Part shown: piece after piece, positions 45,717-55,033 of the stretch | Layout of the letters: every line of letters begins with the position of its first letter | Position numbering within the stretch: position 1 is the first letter of the stretch | Origin: Thalassolituus sp006212115 | GTDB taxonomy: Bacteria; Pseudomonadota; Gammaproteobacteria; Pseudomonadales; Oceanobacteraceae | DNA: 64,000 nt | Assembly (NCBI RefSeq): GCF_040372045.1 | Contig: NZ_BAABWH010000001.1 | Reading direction: 5' to 3' (one strand) | Translations under genes and position numbers: made by a program | The notes under the pieces: generated by a model | Told to the model about the DNA's origin: nothing | Databases searched by the model: none | The model's input: only the letters and a program-made list of their open reading frames with translations

Positions 45717-46826
45717 GTGAAACGCACTCTACTCGCAACTGTTATTTCATCAGTCAGTGTTGCGGCACTGGCAGACAAGCCTTACTACTTTACGTTTGGT
45801 GGCGCTCACACCGATCACGAAGTAACGAAAGATTATTTCGATGACTACATCAAGCACAGCTACGACCTCGAGCTGTCTGGTGGTTACATGATTGACGAAG
45901 ATACCGCTGTCGAGCTGAGCATTGTTCAGCCATCTCCCGATCAGATCGAAGGCCGTGCAGACGTTGAACAAGCCCGCCTCAGCGGTCTGTTCTTCTTTGG
46001 CGACGACATGATTCAGCCATACCTGAGTGCAGGCCTGGGCTACGGCAAAGCGGAACTGAATGGCACAGCGGCCGAAAACGCATTGGTTAGCGTTGGCGCA
46101 GGTATCCAGCTTGCCGCCACAGATACCTTCTTTGCACGTGCAGAATACCGCTACGACGATATGGTAAACGAAACTATCGAGCACAATAACTACGTACTCG
46201 AAGCCGGTATGCGTTTCGGCAATAGCAGCGTTGCCAGCTACAAAGAAGAAGCAAGCAACAACATGACTGACGATACCGCAGCCATGAAGCAAGCCGCAGC
46301 TGAGGAAAAAGCAAAAGCAGCCGCTAAAGCAGAAGCCGCACGAAAGAAGGCCGAAGCAGAAGCAGCTGCTGCAAAAGCGAAGCTGGCTGCCACGCTGGAC
46401 AGCGACACTGATGGCGTTATCGATACCAAAGATAAATGCGCGGACACACCAAAAGGTACCACGGTCGATGCCCAAGGTTGCCCAGACTTCAAGGGCAGCC
46501 TGGAAGGTGTCTACTTCGAGACCAGCTCTGCTCAGCTGACTGAAAACAGCGAAGTTATTCTGAATAACGTTGCGGAAGAATTGAAGCGTTACCCAAATCT
46601 GTCAATCGAAATTCAGGCTTACACTGACAGCCGTGGTAGCGATGCTCTGAACCAACGCATCAGCGAGCAACGTGCACAGTCTGTACGTACTTACCTGATC
46701 GAAAAAGGCGTAAGTGCAGAAAAACTGACCGCTAAAGGTTATGGCGAAGCCAATCCAATCGCGACGAATGACACTGCTGAAGGCCGTGCTCAAAACCGTC
46801 GCGTAGAGCTGAGCGTTAAGAAGTAA
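45717..46826 (+). CDS. OmpA/OprF-type outer-membrane porin
   Basis: 369 residues from GTG 45717 (AAGGA ten bases upstream; an ATG inside that region is out of frame). Signal peptide ends near ALA. N-terminal 8-strand barrel (about 22-180), then an Ala/Lys/Glu-rich helical linker (about 195-225), a calcium-type repeat DSDTDGVIDTKDKCADTPKG, and an OmpA domain with the wall-binding residues in YTDSRGSDALNQRISEQRAQ. It links the outer membrane to peptidoglycan. Confidence 0.95.
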   Translation: MKRTLLATVISSVSVAALADKPYYFTFGGAHTDHEVTKDYFDDYIKHSYDLELSGGYMIDEDTAVELSIVQPSPDQIEGRADVEQARLSGLFFFGDDMIQPYLSAGLGYGKAELNGTAAENALVSVGAGIQLAATDTFFARAEYRYDDMVNETIEHNNYVLEAGMRFGNSSVASYKEEASNNMTDDTAAMKQAAAEEKAKAAAKAEAARKKAEAEAAAAKAKLAATLDSDTDGVIDTKDKCADTPKGTTVDAQGCPDFKGSLEGVYFETSSAQLTENSEVILNNVAEELKRYPNLSIEIQAYTDSRGSDALNQRISEQRAQSVRTYLIEKGVSAEKLTAKGYGEANPIATNDTAEGRAQNRRVELSVKK

Positions 46827-46845
46827 GATCCGCTCTTACTGATAC

Positions 46846-46873
46846 AAAAAAGCCGCACTTTGTGCGGCTTCTT
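46846..46873. terminator. Bidirectional terminator between ompA and nitH
   Basis: Stem AGCCGCAC / GTGCGGCT with a three-base loop, preceded by a run of six A and followed by TTCTTT, so it can act on both converging transcripts. Confidence 0.88.
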
Positions 46874-46883
46874 TGCCTTAAGG

Positions 46884-48203
46884 CTACGCTGATTCAGTGA
46901 TCTTCTGACACTCCACCCCTTGATCTGCGCAGTGTTCATCAAGCTGTTCCTGATACGCAAAAATCTTATCGATCAGAAATTCCGCGTCCTCACGCACACC
47001 GGAAAAACGCCCCGAGCCCCAGGTATGGAGCCAGGGTAGTCCAAGAAAATAAAGACCCGGCTGTCCGGTGACACCGCGCTGATGCTGAGGGTGACCCTGA
47101 CCATTAAACACTGATGCATCCAACCAACTGAAGTCAGGTCTGTAGCCGATACTCCAGATCACGCTGGTAATGCCGGATTCTGCGAGATTCAGGCGGGTGC
47201 GCTCAGACTCGGGTTTCCATACGGGTTTGTACACCGATGGCCCTTCATCTGTCTCAACCCCCTGCTGTTCAATCCACTGATCTATACGGGAATTAATATT
47301 ATTGTAGGTCGCGTCTGCAGTGTCTAAATGCTCCTCAAGATCAGGCTGGAACACGAGTTCACCTTCCTGATAATCGGTCATCAGGCCATACAGCTCCATG
47401 CCCTCGGTGGCAAATTTACGCAGGTCTATATCGCGGCCACCATCGCGGCCAGTGACATAATGGTTGGTATTGCTACGCACATTTTTTCCCAGTGGATGAT
47501 GATCAACCGACATCCGGTAGTAACCCATATCATCCAGCCAGCGTACGACATCTTTGCCCCGGTAAAAACGTGCGACACGAGGCGAGTCGCCAGTAGCGAG
47601 ATAGACCTTGCGCCCCTCCAGGTGCAAGTCCTCCGCGATCTGTGCACCTGATTGCCCAGCGCCAACCACCAGCACCCCGCCCTCGGGCAGCTGCGCCGCG
47701 TTTTTATACTGCGCCGAATGAATCTGGGTAATCTCCTCTGGCAACCGTTCAGCCATGCGTGGAATCACAGGAATATGATAACCGCCAGAACACACTATGA
47801 TCTGATCGGCCGTGTAATTCCCTTCGCTCGTCGCTACTGAGTAGAGCCCCTTTGTGTCACAGGAAACAGAGTACACAGTCACACCTTCGTGTACCGGCGC
47901 CTTTACTTTTTCAGCGAAGGCGTTGAGATACTCAACCACCTCGGCATGATTCATAAAGCCGTCCGGATCATCTCCGGTATAAGGATGCCCAGGTAAATCA
48001 CACTGCCAGTTCGGCGTCACAAGAGTAAAAGAATCCCAACGCTCGTGCTTCCAGCCATGCATCAGGGTATTTTTTTCCAGTACAAGATGTTCGATATTTT
48101 CCTGCTGTAAAAAATAGCTGGCAGACAGTCCGGCCTGACCGCCGCCGACGATAATGACAGGAACGTGTGTACTGCGGGTTGTGTTTGCTTGCTTCATAAC
48201 CAT
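46884..48203 (-). CDS. nitH: NitH: flavin-dependent monooxygenase-like oxidoreductase (MSMEG_0569 family)
   Basis: 439 residues with two Rossmann motifs: VIIVGGGQAGLSASYFL (about 16-32) for FAD and VLVVGAGQSGAQIAEDL (about 178-194) for NAD(P)H. It is the flavoprotein of the conserved Nit1C cluster. Start: its ATG overlaps the nitG stop (TAATG). Last gene of nitBCDEFGH. The exact substrate in Nit1C is not established. Confidence 0.92.
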   Translation of the reverse strand: MVMKQANTTRSTHVPVIIVGGGQAGLSASYFLQQENIEHLVLEKNTLMHGWKHERWDSFTLVTPNWQCDLPGHPYTGDDPDGFMNHAEVVEYLNAFAEKVKAPVHEGVTVYSVSCDTKGLYSVATSEGNYTADQIIVCSGGYHIPVIPRMAERLPEEITQIHSAQYKNAAQLPEGGVLVVGAGQSGAQIAEDLHLEGRKVYLATGDSPRVARFYRGKDVVRWLDDMGYYRMSVDHHPLGKNVRSNTNHYVTGRDGGRDIDLRKFATEGMELYGLMTDYQEGELVFQPDLEEHLDTADATYNNINSRIDQWIEQQGVETDEGPSVYKPVWKPESERTRLNLAESGITSVIWSIGYRPDFSWLDASVFNGQGHPQHQRGVTGQPGLYFLGLPWLHTWGSGRFSGVREDAEFLIDKIFAYQEQLDEHCADQGVECQKITESA

Positions 48204-48484
48204 TAATCCATTTTTAAAATCGTGATTTGTTGTTCATCGTCATCAAACGACGCCAACCGTTGTTGAATAATGCGTAGCTGGTCTGCGGCACTGGAGCAGT
48301 GGTAACCAAACTTCGCAGCGACCCGCGCACTCGCTTCTGTCAGTGCTGTTTCAGAACGCTGGCGAAATTCAGCCAAGGTCATCTGGTCGCCCGGATTGAA
48401 ATGCTCGCGTATCACCGTTGAGGGCGAATAACACTGCTCAACCCTGCCGTCTGGCCAACGCACGTGAAAATTAACTTCAGGCAT
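48203..48484 (-). CDS. nitG: NitG: MSMEG_0570 family protein
   Basis: 93 residues from ATG 48484 (MPEVNFHVRWPDGRVEQCYS) with GGAGGGAG upstream; the longer frame overlaps nitF. Small protein always found in the Nit1C cluster, with a conserved Cys and the CYSPSTVI segment. Function unknown. It overlaps nitF by eight bases. Confidence 0.9.
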   Translation of the reverse strand: MPEVNFHVRWPDGRVEQCYSPSTVIREHFNPGDQMTLAEFRQRSETALTEASARVAAKFGYHCSSAADQLRIIQQRLASFDDDEQQITILKMD

Positions 48485-49472
48485 AACGCTCCCTCCGGGA
48501 CTCGTCAGCCCGGAAGCCTGTGAGTCCTTGTTTAAGATCATAAAATTCAGATGTTTGTCTCTGGTCGGTCACCGTCAGTGAGTGACCGGAGCGAATATCA
48601 CCGATCACGGCTGCAGCAATGTTGCGCTGGTGAAATACATCGAGAAGTGCCTGTTCCTGATCTCGCGAACAGGTCAGGAGATAGCCAAAACTCGGAAACG
48701 CAGTGAGCCAGGTCTGCCAGTCGATCCCAGCTGCTTTGGGGATGTTTGGCAAGTGAACATGAGCACCCACCGCGGAGCTTTCCAGCATCATTAATAACGT
48801 CCCGAGAACACCCGCCTGCGAGATATCTTTACAGGCAATCGCGAGTCCGTTTTCGGCGATCTGTGGTAACAATGCCAAGTCACCACGTAGCCGCTCCGGC
48901 GGCGCTGAGGTTGCCGCATTCCAATTCCCCGGGCCGGTAAAATTCCCCCTAAGGTCGATCGCCATTACCAGCGACTGTCCTGGCTCAGCAGCAAAGCTAC
49001 TTAACAGCGCCTTAGCCTGCCCCAGCACAGATACCGCTAGCGATGGCGTGGCAGCCCGCAAGTTAGTGTGTCCGCCCACCAGCGACAGTCCGAACACCCG
49101 GCACGCATCGCGCATGCCTTTAACCACCTCGGCAGCGGCTTCCGGCGCTGATGCGATGTCCGCCCATAACGCATCAACCACAGCCACAGGACGCCCCCCC
49201 ATGGCAGCGATGTCGCTGCAGTTCACCATCACAGCACACCAGCCAGCAAACCAGGGCTGCTCCCGGACCAGGCGCCCTTGCATACCCTCAATCGCCAGCA
49301 GCTGCCAGCCGCCCTCCATCGGTATTGCGGCCGTATCATCACCATTTGGATGCCAGCCTGATGGCAGCGGATCTAACTCTCGACTGACCTGACTAATGTC
49401 CTGTTTGAGGCCGATACCTGCGTGTTCCCTGACCTGTCGCAGTAGCATCTCCAGTTCGCTTTCAATGACCAT
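48477..49472 (-). CDS. nitF: NitF: AIR-synthase-related protein (sll0787 family)
   Basis: 331 residues of the PurM/AIR synthase-like ATP-binding superfamily: GDDTAAIPMEGGWQLLAIEG (about 44-63), NCSDIAAMGGRPVAVVDALW (about 85-104) and VGGHTNLRAATPSLAVSVLG. It is the ATP-dependent member of Nit1C, probably activating an intermediate. It overlaps nitE by 11 bases. Confidence 0.9.
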   Translation of the reverse strand: MVIESELEMLLRQVREHAGIGLKQDISQVSRELDPLPSGWHPNGDDTAAIPMEGGWQLLAIEGMQGRLVREQPWFAGWCAVMVNCSDIAAMGGRPVAVVDALWADIASAPEAAAEVVKGMRDACRVFGLSLVGGHTNLRAATPSLAVSVLGQAKALLSSFAAEPGQSLVMAIDLRGNFTGPGNWNAATSAPPERLRGDLALLPQIAENGLAIACKDISQAGVLGTLLMMLESSAVGAHVHLPNIPKAAGIDWQTWLTAFPSFGYLLTCSRDQEQALLDVFHQRNIAAAVIGDIRSGHSLTVTDQRQTSEFYDLKQGLTGFRADESRRERYA

Positions 49473-50094
49473 AAGGCAACTCCTTCCCCTGGGCTTTTGT
49501 CAGGGAGTTTTGCAACCCAACCGGAGCAGTTTGATCACCAAGTAACCCAGGCCAGAGCGCTATTGCTGTCGCTGCACGCGGCGGTAGCGTCATCACAAAG
49601 CCTGTGCGTGGCGCATACTCTGGTGGGTAAAAATCAAGATCCGCCTGCATCAACACATGTTCTCGGCCATGCAGCTGCAGGCGCTCAAGTGTGTGCCAGT
49701 GCAAATGTTTGAATAAGGCTTCATTGCCTGCCTGTACAGTGGCCATAAAACGCTCACAGCCCAGTGCATGAGCACTGCAGACGGCGAGACGAATCAGGCC
49801 GCTGCCGAGGTGACGCTGGTGTCTGAAATCGCGACTCACCGCCAGACGTGAGCCCCACCATTCACCGGAAGCAGACTGGTGAATACGTACTGTCCCTACG
49901 ACCTGCTGAGGCCAGCCGCCGTAGTCGCCAAGAGCAACAATGCTTTGCGCGGTATCATCAATGGCATCGGTATCCGTCAGTTCAAACAATTTCTGCTCCT
50001 GACAGAAGACCTGTCGGCGCAGCTGTCTGGCCTGCTCCACTTCCCATGGCAGATGCGCCCACTTAACGGTGTAATCGGAATAATCAGTGTGCAT
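49462..50094 (-). CDS. nitE: NitE: GNAT acetyltransferase (MSMEG_0567 N-terminal family)
   Basis: 210 residues from ATG 50094 (MHTDYSDYTVKWAHLPWEVE), with GGAGG upstream; the long open frame above it lies inside nitD. The GNAT core carries VVGTVRIHQSASGEWWGSRL and RHLGSGLIRLAVCSAHALGC (acetyl-CoA loop). In some species it is fused to the NitF part; here the two are separate genes. It overlaps nitD by 11 bases. Confidence 0.9.
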   Translation of the reverse strand: MHTDYSDYTVKWAHLPWEVEQARQLRRQVFCQEQKLFELTDTDAIDDTAQSIVALGDYGGWPQQVVGTVRIHQSASGEWWGSRLAVSRDFRHQRHLGSGLIRLAVCSAHALGCERFMATVQAGNEALFKHLHWHTLERLQLHGREHVLMQADLDFYPPEYAPRTGFVMTLPPRAATAIALWPGLLGDQTAPVGLQNSLTKAQGKELPYGH

Positions 50095-51208
50095 CAGCAG
50101 GCGCCTCCTTCTCATAACTGGCAAGACTGGAGCAGGCACCACAGCGGCCACATCCCGCTTTAATGTCGGCAGCCAGAAGGCCAGCACTGCGCAAACGCGC
50201 TGATAGTGGACGTAGAATACTGTCCATAAATTCAGCTGTAGGCGGCGTGTGATCTTCCAGTGGAGTGCCCCGCACCGGAACAAACGGCACCACGAACGGA
50301 TACACACCTAGGGCAATCAGCTCATCACAGACCGCCAGAATGTCTTCCTGGCTATCACCCAATCCGGCGAGGATATACGTGCTCACCTGACCGCGACCAA
50401 ACACCTCAACCGCCACCTTGAACGCACGCATATATTCGCGAACTGAGACTCTCGCCTTACCTGGCATCACTCGCTGGCGCACGGTTTCGGTCACGGCTTC
50501 CAGGTGCATCCCCAGCGCATCAGCACCCGCCTCTTTCAGACGCGTAAACCAAGCGTCATTGTCGGGCGGCTCACACTGCACCTGAATCGGAATATCAACG
50601 GCGGCTTTTACTGCCTCAACACTCTCACACAGGATGGCGGCTCCTCGGTCAGAGGTTCCCGGTGTGCCTGTAGTCATGACCATATGCTTCACGCCATCAA
50701 GCTCAACTGCTACCTTCGCGACCTCGGCCAGCTGTGCCGGAGATTTACGCTCAATCGTTCGCCCCGCACTCAGCGACTGGCCAATCGAGCAGAACTGGCA
50801 GGTTTTTTTGCGGCTCTGATAGCGGATACAGGTTTGCAGTACCGTCGTCGCCAGCACATCCTTTCCATGCAACGTCGCTATCTGCTGATACGGAATACCA
50901 TCCGCCGTCGTACGGCTATAAAAGGCAGGATCACTGGCAAAGGAAACGTCCGCCAGTGGGATTAGTCCCTCTGGCGTTTCTTGCATCAGTGTCGTGCCCC
51001 CTTGGCCGTCCAGCACAAACGGCGACTGCATCGCCGGCTCAGTAAACACCGGCACCATCACCGTACTGTCACCAATGGTGACGGCCTGATGATCGGTTGG
51101 CCCTGCACCACCCCGGCGACTGACGTGGCGCTGATCGGGCCGGGTCAGACGCAAGCCCTGCGTCTGCAAGGCATTAATGAGATTACGCTCGGTCATTCTC
51201 TGGTTCAT
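50084..51208 (-). CDS. nitD: NitD: radical SAM protein (MSMEG_0568 family)
   Basis: 374 residues from ATG 51208 (MNQRMTERNLINALQTQGL), which has GGAGGT just upstream; it overlaps the nitrilase end by 26 bases. The cluster motif is CIRYQSRKKTCQFCSIG, a C-x9-C-x2-C spacing typical of this family rather than CxxxCxxC. SAM-binding MVMTTGTPGTSDRG and a C-terminal Cys cluster (CGRCGACSS) follow. Relatives resemble BioB-type enzymes. Confidence 0.92.
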   Translation of the reverse strand: MNQRMTERNLINALQTQGLRLTRPDQRHVSRRGGAGPTDHQAVTIGDSTVMVPVFTEPAMQSPFVLDGQGGTTLMQETPEGLIPLADVSFASDPAFYSRTTADGIPYQQIATLHGKDVLATTVLQTCIRYQSRKKTCQFCSIGQSLSAGRTIERKSPAQLAEVAKVAVELDGVKHMVMTTGTPGTSDRGAAILCESVEAVKAAVDIPIQVQCEPPDNDAWFTRLKEAGADALGMHLEAVTETVRQRVMPGKARVSVREYMRAFKVAVEVFGRGQVSTYILAGLGDSQEDILAVCDELIALGVYPFVVPFVPVRGTPLEDHTPPTAEFMDSILRPLSARLRSAGLLAADIKAGCGRCGACSSLASYEKEAPADAH

Positions 51209-52205
51209 AGGCACCTCCGGACGGCGCAGTCGATGGCGATGAAAGCGCATCAGCACGAAACTCTGACGCGGTGGAAAGTGGCTGCCGACAGACTGCAGGC
51301 TCATCATTGATGCTAAGCCGCAACAATTCAGGTCGGGCGTAATGCCCCACCGAGTCCATCATGCGCTTACGTTTAGTGATCAAAGAGAAATCCAGATCGG
51401 CAATGACCATGCCTTCACCTTCAGTGAGGGCTGGTGCCAGATGCTTTCCTTCTGGTGAAATAATTGCGGTATTGCAACCACCACGAAGCGCCTGCTGTAA
51501 TTTTTCATCGGTTGTGACTGAGGCAATCTGCTCATCCGTCAACCACCCTGTTGCATTCACAACAAAGCACCCCGATTCAAGAGCATGGTGGCGGATGGTC
51601 GCTTCGATCTGATCGCCAAATACCGGCCCAACAAGTGACCCCGGAAACTGACTGCAATGAATCTGCTCGTGCTGAGTCATCAGTGCATAACGCGCCAATG
51701 GGTTGTAATGCTCCCAGCAAGCTAATGCACCGACACGACCAGCCATTGTCTCCGCGACTTTCAGGCCGGCACCATCACCCTGCCCCCAAACCATCCGCTC
51801 ATGATAAGTCGGGGTGATTTTGCGTCGTTTAAGCAACAGGCTACCGTCACCGTCGAAAATCAACTGGGTGTTATAGAGACTGCCGTTATCGCGTTCGTTG
51901 ACGCCCAACACGACCACCATGCCATGCTTACGTGCGCGCTCACTGACCGCATCAGTCACCGGCCCCGGAACCGTCACAGCTTCTTCATACAAGCGGAGAT
52001 GCTCGGGACCACAGGCGACCGCCGGATATACAAAAGAAAAATACGGGTAATACGGCAGGAAAGTCTCTGGAAAGACGATGAGGTCTACCCCTTTCGAGGC
52101 AGCCTCATCCATGGCATTAAGCACTTTCTCCAGGGTTCCTTTGCAGCTGGTCAGATCCGGAGAGATCTGAACTGCTGCCGCCCGTACGATAGGATTGCTA
52201 GCCAT
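51183..52205 (-). CDS. nitC: NitC: nitrilase
   Basis: 340-residue CN-hydrolase. The catalytic triad is visible: Glu in VFPETFLPYYPYF (about 47), Lys in LLKRRKITPTYHER (about 131) and Cys in GALACWEHYNPLARY (about 165). In Pseudomonas fluorescens the Nit1C nitrilase is required for growth on cyanide as nitrogen source. Ten bases after nitB. Confidence 0.94.
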   Translation of the reverse strand: MASNPIVRAAAVQISPDLTSCKGTLEKVLNAMDEAASKGVDLIVFPETFLPYYPYFSFVYPAVACGPEHLRLYEEAVTVPGPVTDAVSERARKHGMVVVLGVNERDNGSLYNTQLIFDGDGSLLLKRRKITPTYHERMVWGQGDGAGLKVAETMAGRVGALACWEHYNPLARYALMTQHEQIHCSQFPGSLVGPVFGDQIEATIRHHALESGCFVVNATGWLTDEQIASVTTDEKLQQALRGGCNTAIISPEGKHLAPALTEGEGMVIADLDFSLITKRKRMMDSVGHYARPELLRLSINDEPAVCRQPLSTASEFRADALSSPSTAPSGGAYEPENDRA

Positions 52206-52214
52206 GGTATTGCC

Positions 52215-52697
52215 TCAGACAGTCCAGGTATCAACGATCACTGCGTTATCACGGATGTGAAGCAGTTTCAGGTCGAGCACATCAAGCGGGTTGATCGGGC
52301 GAATACCTTCAATCAGAGACGGTTCGCCGTGGCCGTACAGGGCCTGCAAAGCAAAGCGACAGGCATAAACATTACCGCCCTCAGACATAAACTTAGTCAG
52401 CTGATTATTGAAGTTCTGATGGCCTGGAAATGCCTCATCACCCAGAGTAGGAAAGCCACGCTGCAGACCGAGTGTGACGCCCGGACCATAAAGCAGAATG
52501 GAGGTTTCATACCCCTTACGTAACAGACGGGTGGCCTGCAACATATTCACGAAACCGATGGAGCCCTCAAATGCTACGGTATGGAAGGTGACCAATGCTT
52601 TCTCGCCAGGCTCAGCTTTCACGTCTTCAAATACTTTTTCTTCGTAGTCCACGAAAAAGTCGCCAGATTTATGTGCAGGTTTTGTGATCTCAGGCAT
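52215..52697 (-). CDS. nitB: NitB: MSMEG_0572/Sll0783 family protein
   Basis: 160 residues from ATG 52697 (MPEITKPAHKSGDFFVDYEE) with a strong AAGGAG seven bases upstream. DsrE-like fold likely (FVNMLQATRLLRKGYETSIL, LLYGPGVTLG). First gene of the Nit1C operon; relatives are described as nitrogen-starvation response proteins. Exact role unknown. Confidence 0.92.
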   Translation of the reverse strand: MPEITKPAHKSGDFFVDYEEKVFEDVKAEPGEKALVTFHTVAFEGSIGFVNMLQATRLLRKGYETSILLYGPGVTLGLQRGFPTLGDEAFPGHQNFNNQLTKFMSEGGNVYACRFALQALYGHGEPSLIEGIRPINPLDVLDLKLLHIRDNAVIVDTWTV

Positions 52698-52770
52698 GGA
52701 TATGCTCCTTAACGGTTTAAATGTCATAGCGACCCGGAACAGGGTTGATCAGCGGGTCTGACACACTAAG

Positions 52771-52788
52771 TTGCAGCAGGCGGGCCAA
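52771..52788 (-). promoter_or_regulatory. Candidate sigma-54 promoter of nitBCDEFGH
   Basis: Minus strand TTGGCCCGCCTGCTGCAA: GG and GC separated by exactly ten bases, with TTGGC and TGCAA matching the -24 and -12 boxes. Transcription would start about 60 bases before nitB. Confidence 0.6.
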
Positions 52789-52953
52789 CGTTTGGAAAAC
52801 CGCAGGAAAATAAATGCGATCAAAAACCAATCAATCAGAACATGAATATTTGATTGCATATTGATTACATCCGAATTAACCATATGAAAAACAGGGATAA
52901 ATCCCGCCAGAAACACTAAAAAAGCACCAATAGAAGGCAAGAAAGGATGGGCA

Positions 52954-52968
52954 GCACTAGATCTGTGC
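52954..52968. promoter_or_regulatory. Candidate NtrC-binding palindrome
   Basis: GCACTAGATCTGTGC fits GCAC-N7-GTGC exactly. It lies about 190 bases upstream of the predicted nit start, a usual enhancer distance. A half-matching GCACC-type site begins 30 bases away at 52924. Confidence 0.5.
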
Positions 52969-53018
52969 AATCAAAAAAAATTTAAAAAGCAATATTTCAC
53001 AAAATAAAAAGCAATCAA
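52967..53018 (+). promoter_or_regulatory. Candidate MocR operators (GCAATCAA repeats)
   Basis: GCAATCAA occurs at 52967-52974 and 53011-53018, 44 bases apart (four helical turns), with an inverted copy TTGATTGC at 52850-52857. MocR-type regulators usually bind spaced direct repeats near their own promoter. The first copy touches the NtrC-like site. Confidence 0.4.
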
Positions 53019-53060
53019 TATTCTGATACCATGCGATAAGATTTTGTCTTGGGGATTTCG

Positions 53061-54461
53061 ATGGATACTTCCGACCTGCAGCGCTGGGTACGCTTACTAC
53101 AAAACACCTCAGGCAAGCCTGCCTATCGTGCGATCGCTGACATCATTGCAGACGACATCAACAGCGGACGCTTGCAACCCCGTGACCGGCTCCCGCCTCT
53201 GCGGGACCTCGCCGATGCGTCTGGCTTAAATTACACAACCACCGTGCGTGCCTATGCAGAGGCGAGAAAACGTGGGCTGATTGAATCTCATCCGGGGTCA
53301 GGCAGTTACATCAAAGGCAAACCGGCCCAGCTGAAACCGAGTGTCGGCAGCTATGAAATGACCATGAACCTGATGATTGAGCCTGCGATACCGACCCTGG
53401 TCGAAGAAATAAAAGACAGCGCCATGACGGTGATTGCCCAAATGGACACCTATAACCTGCTGCGCTATCAAGCCTTTGGTGGATCGCAGAATAACCGCGA
53501 GATGGCTCTATCCTGGCTCAGACGACGCTTGCCTGATGCGCGTTATGAGCAGACGCTGATCTGTCCGGGCATTCACAGCACACTTGTTGGCCTGATGAGT
53601 GCGTTAATCACTCCAGGAAAAGTTCTCTGTGTAGAAAGCCTGGTGTACCCCGGCATCAAGGCCATTGCGGCACAACTCGGTATGGAGCTGTACCCGATAG
53701 AACGGGACTCCGACGGTATGTTAGTGCGACCATTTGAAGACGCCTGTAAAGAAGGTAAGGTCGGCGCGCTCTACCTCAACCCGACCATCCAGAATCCGAC
53801 CACGGTCACCATGAGCCGCAGCCGCCGGGAAGTTCTGGCCGATGTAGCGCTGCGCTACAGCATTCCTATCATTGAAGACGACGCCTACACCATGCTCGCG
53901 GATAATCCGCCGCCGGCATTCGCAAGCCTGGCACCCGAGCTGACCTACTACATCACTGGCACGTCCAAATGCTTTGGCCCCGGCGTGCGCTCCGCCTTTC
54001 TGCATACACCGGGTAAGCGTCAGACCCAACGAGTACTGGCTGCTCTGCGGGCAACCTCAGTGATGTCCAGCCCATTCACGGACTGCGTGGTATCACAATG
54101 GATTCGTGATGGTGTCGCCGACAACATGATCAAAGCCGTGCGGCGCGAGAGCAGTGCCCGCCTTGAAATAGCACGGGAACAACTCGACACACACAATATC
54201 ATCGCCGCTGACGGCGCATTTCATCTGTGGCTGAAGTTACCGAAACAGTCGGAGTGGAGCCCCGTTGAGCTCGCCGCTCACCTACGTTCAATGAGAGTGA
54301 GTGCAGTTGCCAGCGCGGCATTCTCGACGGACAACAACCCGCCGAATGCCATTCGCCTGTGCTATGGAGGACCGATAACCCGGGACGAATGGCGCCAACG
54401 AATTATTCAGGCAGCTGACGTCATTGAGCACCCGTATCTGGTGCATACGAATACGCATTAA
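53061..54461 (+). CDS. MocR-family GntR/aminotransferase transcriptional regulator
   Basis: 466 residues from ATG 53061 (GGGGA upstream). N-terminal GntR winged helix (about 12-80: PAYRAIADIIADDINSGRLQ, LPPLRDLADASGLNYTTTVR) joined to a fold-type I aminotransferase domain; the PLP lysine is in TGTSKCFGPGVRSAF. Divergent from nitB, so probably the local regulator of Nit1C, as MocR proteins often control the neighbouring operon. Confidence 0.92.
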   Translation: MDTSDLQRWVRLLQNTSGKPAYRAIADIIADDINSGRLQPRDRLPPLRDLADASGLNYTTTVRAYAEARKRGLIESHPGSGSYIKGKPAQLKPSVGSYEMTMNLMIEPAIPTLVEEIKDSAMTVIAQMDTYNLLRYQAFGGSQNNREMALSWLRRRLPDARYEQTLICPGIHSTLVGLMSALITPGKVLCVESLVYPGIKAIAAQLGMELYPIERDSDGMLVRPFEDACKEGKVGALYLNPTIQNPTTVTMSRSRREVLADVALRYSIPIIEDDAYTMLADNPPPAFASLAPELTYYITGTSKCFGPGVRSAFLHTPGKRQTQRVLAALRATSVMSSPFTDCVVSQWIRDGVADNMIKAVRRESSARLEIAREQLDTHNIIAADGAFHLWLKLPKQSEWSPVELAAHLRSMRVSAVASAAFSTDNNPPNAIRLCYGGPITRDEWRQRIIQAADVIEHPYLVHTNTH

Positions 54462-54484
54462 TTATTTCAATACGTATTACCGAC

Positions 54485-54507
54485 AAAGGGGCGTACGCCC
54501 CTTTTAT
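54485..54507 (+). terminator. Terminator after mocR
   Basis: Stem AAAGGGGCG / CGCCCCTTT with a two-base apex, followed by TATT; 24 bases after the mocR stop. Confidence 0.8.
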
Positions 54508-54565
54508 TACCGTTATAAATTTCGATTCACACAAAATTTATCAGTCGCGACTGGTTTTAAACCGA

Positions 54566-55033
54566 CTACTGCCCGTAGAAGAACGACGTCGCTTTACGTA
54601 CCTCATCCGCATCACTGCGCACCACAAATTCAATGGCTGTTTTTCTGGGCTGCGGAGTATTCACACACAGCTGATAGCGTCGCTTAGTCGTACCGATTTC
54701 TTTCGCAGTAAATTGATTGGACCCTGTCAGAGTGATATCTGAAATACCTGTGACTGCAACGGATACCTGCGTGTCATACCCTGCAAACGTATCGATCTCA
54801 AGGTCGTAAAAGTTACATACCCGATTATCCGGCATAACCTGATACAGACTCTGCCGGTCACGTGTAATCGTGACCGAAAGCTCAGGTCGCTGAACAATAA
54901 AATCAGCCAGCGCAAATACAGCAATAGCAAACACGACCAGATAGCCACCAGAACTCCGGCCAGCCCCACTGCGTTCCAAAGAAATACAGGCGGCCGTCGT
55001 TAAACGAGAATAAGAGAATGGGTCGGCCGTCAT
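54566..55033 (-). pseudogene. Remnant of ccoG/fixG (C-terminal Ig-like domain only)
   Basis: 155 codons. From about residue 30 it matches the last transmembrane helix and FixG C-terminal domain of CcoG (RPELSVTITRDRQSLYQ, then NFYDLEI, ending ATSFFYGQ). The ~350-residue N-terminal part with the ferredoxin clusters is missing. The first ~25 residues are not CcoG-like. It ends exactly where a truncated mocR begins on the other strand. It could be expressed as a small membrane protein, but decay is more likely. Confidence 0.7.

Larger units (their letters stand above)
52698..53060. promoter_or_regulatory. Divergent regulatory region between nitB and mocR
   Basis: 363 AT-rich bases with no convincing gene. 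It contains a sigma-54-like promoter, an NtrC-like palindrome and three GCAATCAA motifs (annotated separately). AAAAAGCAAT also occurs twice, at 52984-52993 and 53006-53015, 22 bases apart. A 73-codon TTG-initiated frame (52749-52970, minus) crosses it but covers these sites and has no ribosome site. Confidence 0.7.

Noticed and set aside
52749..52970. 73-codon minus-strand frame with a hydrophobic segment between nitB and mocR
   Set aside because: TTG start without a ribosome site, and it covers the regulatory motifs of the divergent promoter region.
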